From: Chryseobacterium sp. FP211-J200
GTDB lineage: Bacteria > Bacteroidota > Bacteroidia > Flavobacteriales > Weeksellaceae
Reading direction: 5' to 3'
NCBI RefSeq assembly: GCF_001643375.1
Contig: NZ_LSHB01000030.1
Location: 25,160 to 89,159, forward strand
Length of the DNA: 64,000 nt
A program made the translations under genes and the position numbers. Below the pieces are notes generated by a model. That model made no database searches and was not told where the DNA came from. It saw only the letters and a list, made by a program, of their open reading frames with translations. How positions within the stretch are numbered: the stretch's first letter is position 1; each line of letters begins with the position of its first letter. Positions 35,725 to 43,590 of the stretch are shown here, one piece after another.

Positions 35725-35936
35725 TATTATGGATTGTGAAATGCAATTTAAAATTTAATTCCTGAATATCGGGATTTTTTTGTTTTCAAAATTGAAATCA
35801 GTTCTTGTAAATCTTTTGTAAAATAAGTTTAAATACCTGATTGATAATTAATTAAAACATTACAAGAACAATCCATTTCATTTACAAATCAATCTTTGAC
35901 AAGCTTATTAGTTTTACATCAACAAAATCATACAAC

Positions 35937-36875
35937 ATGAAAAAATTAATATTGACCATTCTGGTTATGAGTACTTTGACAATGTGTAAAAAATCAGATA
36001 TACAGGAAGCTAATAACACGATTGCCAATGCAGATTCATTGGTTCAAAATACGGCAGAAAGTGTTGAGAAATTTGATGCGGCTGCCAATACGATAGTAGA
36101 TTCCGTCAATCTAAAAGCGAAAGATCTCATCAAAAATAAAGAAGAAATCGAGAAAGCATTTGAAAATAGCAAAAACAAGATCGATTCTATATCTGAGAAT
36201 CTTGAACAATTCAAAAAAGATATTGAGGAGAAGAAGCTGAGTTCCAATATAGATTCCATCAAGAATTCGATTAAAAAAGAAATTCCGAAACCTGTTACCA
36301 AAACGGTTAATAAAATCGTCTACAGGGACAAACCAAAACAGGATTCCACGCCAAAACCAGCTTCGATGTTGAAGAAAGGCTATATAGAGATCAATGTGGA
36401 TGACATCGCCACAGGAAAAGCGCTGGTGCAAGATCAGATCAGAAAATACGATGGAATCATCAAAACTGAAAATTTAATTAGCAATGATGAATTTCAAACT
36501 TATTATATCACAGCAAAAGTTCCGCTTCAAAAATTTGATTATCTGGTAGAAGAATTGTCAGATCTTGGAAGTATCAAAAACAAAAATGTAGAAATTGTTG
36601 GAAATGATTACAACCAAAACAAAATGTGTGACATAGAGATCACAATGTACGGCAACAAACTCTATCCAACGGAAGCTGAAAAAGATCAGAGTTTCGGTTC
36701 GAAATCCCTAGATGCAGTTTCATCTGGCTGGGACGTCATCGGAAGTATTTTACTTTTCCTCCTACCCTTTTGGCCGGTCTTCCTGATTGCTGGAATTGCC
36801 TATTATTTCTACAAAAAGAAAAATAATAAAAATCAAGATCCGCCTGAAAATAAATATTCCAACGAGAATTCTTAA
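35937..36875 (+). CDS. DUF4349 lipoprotein with C-terminal membrane helix
   Basis: A 312-residue protein with lipobox LTMC (MSTLTMCKKS), a long helical coiled-coil-like stretch (residues 25-120, rich in Asn, Lys and Glu), then the DUF4349 domain (KKGYIEINVDDIATGKALVQDQI and LPLQKFDYLVEELSDLG-like segments) and a C-terminal membrane helix (LLFLLPFWPVFLIAGIAYYFY) with a basic tail. DUF4349 proteins of Bacteroidota and Firmicutes are of unknown function and often sit in the envelope. It stands alone and ends in a bidirectional terminator. Confidence 0.8.
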   Translation: MKKLILTILVMSTLTMCKKSDIQEANNTIANADSLVQNTAESVEKFDAAANTIVDSVNLKAKDLIKNKEEIEKAFENSKNKIDSISENLEQFKKDIEEKKLSSNIDSIKNSIKKEIPKPVTKTVNKIVYRDKPKQDSTPKPASMLKKGYIEINVDDIATGKALVQDQIRKYDGIIKTENLISNDEFQTYYITAKVPLQKFDYLVEELSDLGSIKNKNVEIVGNDYNQNKMCDIEITMYGNKLYPTEAEKDQSFGSKSLDAVSSGWDVIGSILLFLLPFWPVFLIAGIAYYFYKKKNNKNQDPPENKYSNENS

Positions 36876-36880
36876 ACCAA

Positions 36881-36907
36881 AAAAGACGCTTAAATTAAGC
36901 GTCTTTT
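36881..36907. terminator. Bidirectional intrinsic terminator
   Basis: A perfect 13-bp inverted repeat (AAAAGACGCTTAA / TTAAGCGTCTTTT) around one base, between convergent genes. Confidence 0.85.
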
Positions 36908-36929
36908 CTGTAATTAAATAGTGTGTTGA

Positions 36930-37472
36930 TTAGTTCATCAAGCTTTTGCTCAAGTTGAGCGCATCTTGGTTTGAACCGTCATATTGCAAAGATTTTGCGA
37001 TATATTGTTTTGCTTTTTCTTTATCGGTATCCTTGTCCTGGAATGCGATGAAGAAATATGCGTAAGCTAAATTTTGTTTGGAAGCATCTACTTCAGCCGG
37101 TTTTACTTTAGCGATATATTGTTCGTAAGCGGCTTTTGCACCTTCATTGTTTTTTGCTGACTGATTGGCGTATCCGATGCTGTAATAAGCTGGCGCCCAG
37201 TCTGGAATAATCGTTGTTATCTTGTTCCAAGTTGCAATGGCCGAGTTCCAATCTCCTGCGTCCTGATAAGCTGTTGCTAATGTAACTAACGTCTGTGTAT
37301 CATCCGGTTTTGCGGCGACTTGTTTCACCAATGCATCAATTGTCGGATTGGTTACGGCTGCAGTTTGTGTTGTTTCTGCAGATGCAGTAGTGGTAGTTTG
37401 TGCGCTGATAAAACCTGTCGTCATTAGTGTTAATCCAAAAAACAAGCTTTTAATTTTCATTTCCGTTTTCAT
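36930..37472 (-). CDS. Secreted tetratricopeptide-repeat protein
   Basis: A 180-residue protein with a signal peptide (LFFGLTLMTTGFISAQ) and three to four TPR-like helix pairs (LVTLATAYQDAGDWNSAIATWNKI, APAYYSIGYANQSAKNNEGAKAAYEQYI, QNLAYAYFFIAFQDKDTDKEKAKQYI). TPRs bind other proteins, so it is probably a periplasmic or surface adaptor. It faces the divergent carotenoid operon with about 215 bp between them. There is no evidence of a shared function. Confidence 0.82.
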   Translation of the reverse strand: MKTEMKIKSLFFGLTLMTTGFISAQTTTTASAETTQTAAVTNPTIDALVKQVAAKPDDTQTLVTLATAYQDAGDWNSAIATWNKITTIIPDWAPAYYSIGYANQSAKNNEGAKAAYEQYIAKVKPAEVDASKQNLAYAYFFIAFQDKDTDKEKAKQYIAKSLQYDGSNQDALNLSKSLMN

Positions 37473-37622
37473 AATTTTTTGTTTTTAATGTTGTTACGAT
37501 AATCACAATAACGATTCCATAAAGCTCTTAAATTTTCAAACTTTAATGTTTTTAAGAGTTCATTAACATAACTGGAATGATAATTAGGAAATTTTAAAAC
37601 AATTGTTTAAAATGCTAAAATT

Positions 37623-37642
37623 TTAGTTTATAAATGTACTAA
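37623..37642. promoter_or_regulatory. Putative MarR operator, copy 1
   Basis: A palindrome of form TTAGT-N10-ACTAA in front of the marR gene of the carotenoid operon. The spacer is TTATAAATGT. The distance to copy 2 is 31 bp, three helical turns, so two dimers could bind on the same face. Copies 1 and 2 are also imperfect mirror images of each other (18 of 20 bases). Confidence 0.6.
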
Positions 37643-37653
37643 TGTTATAATAA

Positions 37654-37673
37654 TTAGTATATTTACAAACTAA
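37654..37673. promoter_or_regulatory. Putative MarR operator, copy 2, overlapping a promoter-like box
   Basis: The same TTAGT-N10-ACTAA form with spacer ATATTTACAA. It covers TATATTTA (37658-37665), a near match to the TAnnTTTG -7 box, 23 bp before the marR ATG. Binding here would block transcription, as expected for autoregulation. Confidence 0.6.
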
Positions 37674-37687
37674 TAAAATAACACACA

Positions 37688-38362
37688 ATGAGCCTTGGAC
37701 TGATAAAAGACGTGATACAATTGGTAGAAGAATTTGGATCACAAAACAATAAACAGCAATATTCTTCTGATATAGAAGGGTTTAAGAATTGGATATGCGA
37801 TGGCAGAATCAATAATGCGAATAATGTTATTAATGAACCGATCTGGGAAGGGAAAGAAAATGGACGATCGCCGGAAAGTGTCATTAGTACATTGATTGTC
37901 CATCTTAATAGATATGCGAAGACCTACTCCAAATCGGCCATTGCAGATTCGGATTTCAATACGCAGGAAGAATTTATCTATTTGATCAATTTGAAAGCAT
38001 TTGGAACGATGACCAAGACGGAACTTATCAAAAAGAATCTTCAGGATAAATCTACAGGGATATTGATCATCAACCGATTGATAAAGCAAGGATGGCTAGA
38101 ACAGACCAATTCTGAAACAGATAAAAGGTCAAAAGTTTTAAGGATCACAGATACAGGTCATTTGGCCCTGGAAAACCAAATGGAAAAAATCCGAAACGCT
38201 ACCAATATCGTAACTGGAGATCTAAACCATTCTGAGAAGATGGAACTCATCAGGATCCTTGATAAACTGGACAAATTCCATCGGCCGATCTTCTCCAAAA
38301 ATATTGAAGGTTCAAAATTATTAGAAACTGTTTATCAGGAATATGCTTTCGGGAAAAATTAA
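37688..38362 (+). CDS. MarR-family transcriptional regulator of the carotenoid operon
   Basis: A 224-residue winged-helix protein. The wing-helix region reads MTKTELIKKNLQDKSTGILIINRLIKQGWLEQ and then DKRSKVLRITDTGHLAL, the MarR pattern with the DxRxxxL beta-wing (SETDKRSKVLRIT). MarR proteins are usually repressors that respond to small ligands. The gene is first in the operon and lies 3 bp from crtI. Two 20-bp palindromes just upstream are its probable operators, suggesting control of carotenoid output by a signal, perhaps an oxidant or a pathway compound. Confidence 0.86.
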   Translation: MSLGLIKDVIQLVEEFGSQNNKQQYSSDIEGFKNWICDGRINNANNVINEPIWEGKENGRSPESVISTLIVHLNRYAKTYSKSAIADSDFNTQEEFIYLINLKAFGTMTKTELIKKNLQDKSTGILIINRLIKQGWLEQTNSETDKRSKVLRITDTGHLALENQMEKIRNATNIVTGDLNHSEKMELIRILDKLDKFHRPIFSKNIEGSKLLETVYQEYAFGKN

Positions 38363-38365
38363 AAT

Positions 38366-39832
38366 ATGAAAAAGAAAATTGCCATCATCGGTTCCGGATT
38401 TTCAGGTCTTTCTGCGGCAGCTTACGCTTCAAAGCTTGGTCATGATGTACAAGTTTTTGAGAAGAACAGCATTATTGGCGGCCGTGCAAGAAGTTTTAAA
38501 ACTGAGAATGGTTACACTTTTGATATGGGGCCAAGTTGGTATTGGATGCCAGATATCATCGAGAATTTCTTTAATGATTTCAATAGAAAAGCATCGGATT
38601 TTTATCAGTTGGTTCCACTCGACCCGCAATTTGAAATGGTCTTTTCTGATGGCTTGATGGGAATTCCACAAGATTACCAGGCGATGAAAACGTTGTTCGA
38701 GGAAACTGAAAAAGGCGCAGGACAAAGATTGGACGATTTTATGAAAGATGCGCAGTTCAAATATGAAGTTGGGATGAAGGATTTTGTGAACAAACCTTGT
38801 AATTCCTGGCTCGAATTTGTTTCGCTGAAGATTTTGAAAAGTGCCTTCAGTCTTGACCTTTTGACGGACTTCAGTAAGTTTGTAAGAAAATATTTTTCGA
38901 ATCCGAAGCTGATCACATTAATGGAATTTCCAGTGATCATCCTCGGTGCAGCACCAAAAGATATTCCTGCGTTGTATAGTTTGATGAATTATGGCGGTTA
39001 TAAATTAGGAACTTGGTATCCTATTGGTGGTTTTATAAAAGTGATCGAGGCGATGCAACAAATTGGAATTGACCAAGGTGTAAAATTTCATTTGAATTCA
39101 AGTGTCGAGCAGATCATTATTAATGATAAAAATGCAAGCGCTTTAGTAATAAATGGTGAAACGATAGAATTTGATTCTATCATTGCGTCATCAGATTATG
39201 AACATACGGAAAGTCAGCTGTTGCCAGAAGCATATCGAAATTATGATAAGGATTATTGGGAAAAGAAAACTTTTGCACCTTCCTGTCTGATATTTTACCT
39301 TGGGATCAAAGAAAAAATACCGAATCTGAAGCATCACACGTTGTTCTTTGAAAATGATCTGGATCTGCACACGACTGAGATCTATGAAGACAAAAAATGG
39401 CCATCAAAACCGTTGTTTTACGTTTGTTGTCCATCAAAAACAGATCAGAATGTAGCACCAGACAATTGTGAGAACGTATTTTTATTAATGCCAATAGCTA
39501 CTGGAATTGTAGATTCTGAATTAGAAAGAGAGAAATATTTTAAAGAAATGGTCAGCCGACTGGAGAAACATACGAGCTCCGAAAATCTCATTTCAAAGAT
39601 CGAATACAAAAGAAGTTTTTGCATAGATGATTTTAAGCAAGATTACAACGCTTACGCTGGAAATGCTTACGGATTGGCAAATACTTTGTCTCAAACTGCA
39701 GTTCTGAAGCCATCATTGAGAAACAAGAAAGTGAAAAACCTTTTTTATACAGGACAATTGACCGTTCCCGGGCCAGGCGTTCCTCCAAGTATTATTTCCG
39801 GGAAAATAGCCGCATTAGAAGCCAATAAATAA
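38366..39832 (+). CDS. crtI: Phytoene desaturase CrtI
   Basis: A 488-residue FAD enzyme that turns phytoene into lycopene by stepwise desaturation. The N-terminal Rossmann motif is KKIAIIGSGFSGLSAAAYASKLGHDVQVFEK, then NSIIGGRARSF and YTFDMGPSWYWMPD. The C-terminal part ends NLFYTGQLTVPGPGVPPSIISGKIAA, the second FAD and substrate motif of the family. It is the usual size for bacterial CrtI. It is the first enzyme gene of the operon, 3 bp after marR and 11 bp before crtB. Confidence 0.95.
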   Translation: MKKKIAIIGSGFSGLSAAAYASKLGHDVQVFEKNSIIGGRARSFKTENGYTFDMGPSWYWMPDIIENFFNDFNRKASDFYQLVPLDPQFEMVFSDGLMGIPQDYQAMKTLFEETEKGAGQRLDDFMKDAQFKYEVGMKDFVNKPCNSWLEFVSLKILKSAFSLDLLTDFSKFVRKYFSNPKLITLMEFPVIILGAAPKDIPALYSLMNYGGYKLGTWYPIGGFIKVIEAMQQIGIDQGVKFHLNSSVEQIIINDKNASALVINGETIEFDSIIASSDYEHTESQLLPEAYRNYDKDYWEKKTFAPSCLIFYLGIKEKIPNLKHHTLFFENDLDLHTTEIYEDKKWPSKPLFYVCCPSKTDQNVAPDNCENVFLLMPIATGIVDSELEREKYFKEMVSRLEKHTSSENLISKIEYKRSFCIDDFKQDYNAYAGNAYGLANTLSQTAVLKPSLRNKKVKNLFYTGQLTVPGPGVPPSIISGKIAALEANK

Positions 39833-39843
39833 GTACATAAGCT

Positions 39844-40680
39844 ATGAAACAATTATTTGACGACCTTTCTTTCAAGATCAGCAAAGAGACCACCAAACAA
39901 TACAGCACGAGTTTTTCGATGGGTATTCTGGCTTTGTCCTCCAAGATAAGAAATCCAATTTACGCCATCTACGGCTATGTACGGTTGGCGGATGAGATCG
40001 TGGACAGTTTTCACGGTTTCGACAAAAAGAAACTGCTGTCTCGCTTTCGAGATGAAACATTTTTGGCTTTGGAAGAAAAGATCTCTTTGAATCCAATTCT
40101 GCAGTCATTCCAGGAAACGGTCAGTAAATATAAGATCGACCATGAGCTCATCAAACAATTTTTGAAAAGTATGGAAATGGACCTTCACAAGATCGATTAC
40201 AACTCAGAACTTTACAAGGAATACATTCTTGGATCGGCAGAAGTGGTTGGGCTGATGTGTCTTCATATTTTTGTAAACGGAGACAAAGAAGAGTTCGAAA
40301 GATTAAAACCTTCTGCGATGATCCTAGGTTCAGCTTTTCAAAAAGTGAATTTCCTGCGGGATATGAAAGATGATTATGAAGTTTTGGGCAGAACTTATTT
40401 TCCAAATGTCGATATTGCCGCATTTGATAACAATGTAAAAGCTGAGATCGAGGAAGAGATCGCTTTTGAATTCCATGAGGCTTTGGAAGGGATCAAAAAA
40501 CTACCGGCGTCCTCAAGATTTGGTGTTTATCTGGCTTATCGGTATTATCTTTCGTTATTCAAAAAGATCAAAAAAACTTCAGCTAATCAGATGATCAACC
40601 AGAGGATCAGAATTTCGAACAGTAAAAAAATATCTCTGATGATGGGTTGCTACGTAGAATACAAGATGTTATCCATTTAA
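39844..40680 (+). CDS. crtB: Phytoene synthase CrtB
   Basis: A 278-residue squalene/phytoene synthase family enzyme that joins two geranylgeranyl diphosphates. Both aspartate-rich motifs that hold Mg2+ are present: the first in YVRLADEIVDSF and the second in VNFLRDMKDDYEVLGRTYFP. The opening ETTKQYSTSFSMGILAL is also typical. Length matches bacterial CrtB. It follows crtI closely and comes before an SRPBCC protein gene. Confidence 0.95.
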   Translation: MKQLFDDLSFKISKETTKQYSTSFSMGILALSSKIRNPIYAIYGYVRLADEIVDSFHGFDKKKLLSRFRDETFLALEEKISLNPILQSFQETVSKYKIDHELIKQFLKSMEMDLHKIDYNSELYKEYILGSAEVVGLMCLHIFVNGDKEEFERLKPSAMILGSAFQKVNFLRDMKDDYEVLGRTYFPNVDIAAFDNNVKAEIEEEIAFEFHEALEGIKKLPASSRFGVYLAYRYYLSLFKKIKKTSANQMINQRIRISNSKKISLMMGCYVEYKMLSI

Positions 40681-40723
40681 AATATTTTTAATGATAATGA
40701 ACTACTAATGAAAAAGATTGAAA

Positions 40724-41197
40724 ATGAAACACAGACTTTATAAGGAACAACAGCTGAACTGCGATATAGAAACAGCATGGAACTTCTTCTCAGCCGCGAA
40801 TAATCTATCGGTGATCACGCCTCCAGATATGAAATTCACGGTTCTCACAAAACTTAAAAATGATGAGGTCTTCGAAGGCATGATCATAGATTACACGGTT
40901 TCACCACTTCTTAATATTCCATTGGGTTGGCAAACGGAAATCACACAGGTTGATTTTCAGACGAGTTTTACAGATTTCCAACAAAAAGGGCCTTACAAAT
41001 TATGGAATCACTTCCACGAGTTTATACAAAATGAAGACGGTGTTTTGATAAAAGATACGGTAGATTACGAATTGCCTTTAGGTTTTTTAGGTGAGATCGC
41101 TCACAAACTTTTTGTGAAAAAGAAACTGGAGAATATCTTTGATTTCCGTCATGAGGTTTTGGAGGTCATGTTCAACAACAAGAAAAAAGCATCATGA
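40724..41197 (+). CDS. SRPBCC-fold protein of the carotenoid operon
   Basis: A 157-residue protein from the ATG at 40724 (MKHRLYKEQQL); an upstream in-frame TTG adds two residues and is less likely. The pattern of strands and one long C-terminal helix fits the START/SRPBCC ligand-binding fold: WNFFSAANNLSVITPPDMKF near the start and KLWNHFHEFIQNEDGVLIKDTVDYELPLGFLGEIAHKLFVKKKLENIFDFRHEVL at the end (shown here as the family-type end). Such genes are often found inside carotenoid operons of Bacteroidota, but their role is unproven; carrying a hydrophobic intermediate is a plausible guess. It overlaps crtZ by 4 bp. Confidence 0.78.
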   Translation: MKHRLYKEQQLNCDIETAWNFFSAANNLSVITPPDMKFTVLTKLKNDEVFEGMIIDYTVSPLLNIPLGWQTEITQVDFQTSFTDFQQKGPYKLWNHFHEFIQNEDGVLIKDTVDYELPLGFLGEIAHKLFVKKKLENIFDFRHEVLEVMFNNKKKAS

Positions 41198-41652
41198 ATT
41201 TTCTAATTGTCTTTATTACTTTTTTTCTGATGGAAGGCTTTACATGGACTGTTCACAAGTATGTGATGCACGGTTTTCTATGGTCACTTCATCGCGATCA
41301 TCATGACCATAGCAGTGATCCACCTTTAGAAAAAAATGATTATTTCTTTGTTATTTTTGCAATTCCTGCAATTGCACTTATGTATTTCGGGACTATCAAT
41401 GGTTTTAATGTCTTGTTCTATATCGGACTTGGCATCACACTGTACGGCATGTCTTATTTTTTTGTCCATGATATTTTCATCCATCAAAGGGTTAAGTTTT
41501 TAAAGGATACAAAGAACCCTTATCTATTGGCGATAAGACGTGCTCACAAGCAACATCACAAGCACATCAACAAAGAAGAAGGCGAATGTTTCGGATTTCT
41601 TTGGGTGCCTATAAAATATTTCAAAATGTATTTTAATAAAGATAAAGCCTAA
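41194..41652 (+). CDS. crtZ: Beta-carotene hydroxylase CrtZ
   Basis: A 152-residue membrane di-iron hydroxylase of the fatty acid hydroxylase superfamily. All His motifs are seen: HKYVMHGFLWSLHRDHHDHS, then FVHDIFIHQR and RRAHKQHHKHINK. It adds the 3-hydroxyl groups to the beta rings of beta-carotene, giving zeaxanthin. The start overlaps the SRPBCC gene (ATGA), and its stop overlaps the cyclase start (TAATG), a sign of tight translational coupling. No ketolase (crtW) is in the operon. Confidence 0.95.
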   Translation: MNFLIVFITFFLMEGFTWTVHKYVMHGFLWSLHRDHHDHSSDPPLEKNDYFFVIFAIPAIALMYFGTINGFNVLFYIGLGITLYGMSYFFVHDIFIHQRVKFLKDTKNPYLLAIRRAHKQHHKHINKEEGECFGFLWVPIKYFKMYFNKDKA

Positions 41653-42368
41653 TGTTACAGTACACTTATCTACTGATCAATTTCTTTACCGTGATCATCT
41701 GTTTTGTTTTTTCTTTTCATCATAAGATCAAATTCAACAGGCACTTTGGGGCTTTTATCAAAGCGTCGTTATTAGTAGGTTTTGTATTTGTTCTTTGGGA
41801 TATTTGGTTTACCAGACATGGCGTTTGGTGGTTCAATTATCGATATTTAATAGGCTTCAAAATTTCGGAATTACCAATTGAAGAGATCATGTTCTTCATC
41901 TGTATTCCATTTTCGTGTGTTTTCACTTATTTCTGTTTGGACAAATTTTTCAAATTGGATTGGAAACCACAGTCTGAGAAGATCTTCGTCACGATCACAT
42001 CTATTTTATGTTTAGCAATTGCGCTTTATTACAATGACAGGATCTACACATTTGTCACCTTTTTCACATCATCCATCAGTTTATTGCTCTTGTATTTTGT
42101 TCTAAAAATCAAATGGATCGGAAAAGCGACGGTTATTTATTTATTGCTGATGCCTGGTTTTTTAAGCGTTAACGGAATTCTGACCGGAACAGGACTAGAC
42201 TCTCCTATTGTCAATTATAACCCTCAGAATTTCATTGGTTTCAGAATCCTGACAATTCCTATTGAAGATGTTTTCTACGGTTATGAGATGATCCTGTGGA
42301 ACCTTTTTTTCTTTTATAAATTTAAAGGAAAAGAGAGTGAACCTAATTTAGAGACTGCTAGTATTTAA
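41652..42368 (+). CDS. Lycopene cyclase, CrtYcd type
   Basis: A 238-residue membrane protein with about seven helices and two repeated acidic motifs: LPIEEIMFFICIPFSCVFTYFCLDKFF in the first half and IPIEDVFYGYEMILWNLFFFYKF in the second, as in the fused CrtYc-CrtYd lycopene cyclases of Bacteroidota and archaea. It closes the ends of lycopene to beta rings, making beta-carotene. It is the last gene of the operon and completes the route to zeaxanthin. I saw no strong terminator hairpin in the 50 bp after it. Confidence 0.92.
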   Translation: MLQYTYLLINFFTVIICFVFSFHHKIKFNRHFGAFIKASLLVGFVFVLWDIWFTRHGVWWFNYRYLIGFKISELPIEEIMFFICIPFSCVFTYFCLDKFFKLDWKPQSEKIFVTITSILCLAIALYYNDRIYTFVTFFTSSISLLLLYFVLKIKWIGKATVIYLLLMPGFLSVNGILTGTGLDSPIVNYNPQNFIGFRILTIPIEDVFYGYEMILWNLFFFYKFKGKESEPNLETASI

Positions 42369-42419
42369 TTGTAAATCAGTTATTTAATTGGGAACGGAAT
42401 ATTTATTAGTGTATAAAAT

Positions 42420-43583
42420 CTATTTAAATGCGATTTCCAGACGTCTGAGTCCTTCGCAAAGTAGTTCTCTTGGACAGCCGATATTGATCCTCAGAAAACC
42501 TTCACCAGCTGATCCGTACATTGTGCCTGGATTGACCCAAAGTTTTTCTTCTTCGAGTAAAAGTTTGGCTAATTCTTCGGAAGTCCTATTCAAAGAACGA
42601 CAATCCAGCCAGACTAAATATGTTGCTTCTAATGGAAGAACCTTGATTTGAGGTAAGTTTTCAGCGATGAATTCTATGAGATATTGATAGTTTTCAGACA
42701 GATAAATTTTCAGTTCGTTCATCCATTCTTTTCCGTTTTGGTAAGCAGCGATCAACGCTGTGGCAGAAATAGGATTTGGATAGCTTGTCTCTTGAATTTC
42801 AAATGTTTTATCTATTTTATCTAAAGTGTTTTTGTTATCAGAAATCACATATGAAATTGGTAGACCTGAAAGATTAAAAGTTTTGCAGGGCGATCCGCAA
42901 GTAACAGATTCCAGATTGTAATTTTCAGCGATTGATATGAAAGGAATATGCTGATGACCTTCAAAAACCAAATCAGCGTGAATTTCGTCTGAAACAACCA
43001 TCACCTGATGTCTGGAACAAATTTCCGCCATCTTTTCAAGCTCACTTCTTTTCCAAACTCTGCCAACAGGATTATGTGGATTACAAAGTAAAAGCAATTT
43101 TGCCTTAGGATCTGAAGCTTTAAATTCCAAATCATCGAAATCGATTTGATAATTTCCGTCTTCGTAGATCAGATTATTTTCGACCAAACCAAATCCACAA
43201 TTGTTAAAAAAATAATAAAAATGGTTATAAACGGGTGGCTGGATGATAATATTTTCGCCTGATTTTACAAACGTTCTCAAAATGGCGGAAAGCGTCGGAA
43301 TCATTCCCGGACCTGGTAAAATCCATTCTTTACGAATATTATACTGATGAATATCTTTCCACCAATCAATGATTGCATCGTAAAATTGAGGCGGAGTAAT
43401 GCTATAGCCGAAAACGCCGTGTGATGCTTTCTTCAAAATAGCTTCCGTGATTTCCGGAGCCGTTTTGAAATCCATATCTGCGACCCACATTGGCAATACT
43501 TCAGCATCTGTAGTCAAATCCCATTTTACAGAATCGGTTCCTCGTCTGTCGATGATCTCGTCAAAATTATATTTATTTGCCAT
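42420..43583 (-). CDS. PatB/MalY-type PLP-dependent C-S lyase, likely EgtE
   Basis: A 387-residue fold-type I enzyme of the MalY/PatB group: opening RRGTDSVKWDL, LPMWVADMDF, GYSITPPQF, CNPHNPVGRVW, VVSDEIHADLV and TCGSPCKTFNLSGL with PLP lysine Lys234. Family members cleave C-S bonds of cystathionine and similar compounds. In the usual SPSKTFN motif the serine before the lysine is replaced by cysteine. It is the last of five co-directional genes including egtD and egtB, so it very probably does the EgtE step: cleavage of hercynylcysteine sulfoxide to ergothioneine, pyruvate and ammonia. No other C-S lyase is nearby. Confidence 0.85.
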   Translation of the reverse strand: MANKYNFDEIIDRRGTDSVKWDLTTDAEVLPMWVADMDFKTAPEITEAILKKASHGVFGYSITPPQFYDAIIDWWKDIHQYNIRKEWILPGPGMIPTLSAILRTFVKSGENIIIQPPVYNHFYYFFNNCGFGLVENNLIYEDGNYQIDFDDLEFKASDPKAKLLLLCNPHNPVGRVWKRSELEKMAEICSRHQVMVVSDEIHADLVFEGHQHIPFISIAENYNLESVTCGSPCKTFNLSGLPISYVISDNKNTLDKIDKTFEIQETSYPNPISATALIAAYQNGKEWMNELKIYLSENYQYLIEFIAENLPQIKVLPLEATYLVWLDCRSLNRTSEELAKLLLEEEKLWVNPGTMYGSAGEGFLRINIGCPRELLCEGLRRLEIAFK

Positions 43584-43590
43584 CCAATTT

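Noticed and set aside
37473..37687. Shared operator between the TPR gene and the carotenoid operon
   Set aside because: The palindromes lie close to marR only (15-65 bp) and 150 bp or more from the TPR start; no sign that the TPR gene is controlled by them.
42388..42651. 87-codon plus-strand frame over the end of the C-S lyase gene
   Set aside because: It is antisense to a conserved PLP enzyme and has no independent support.
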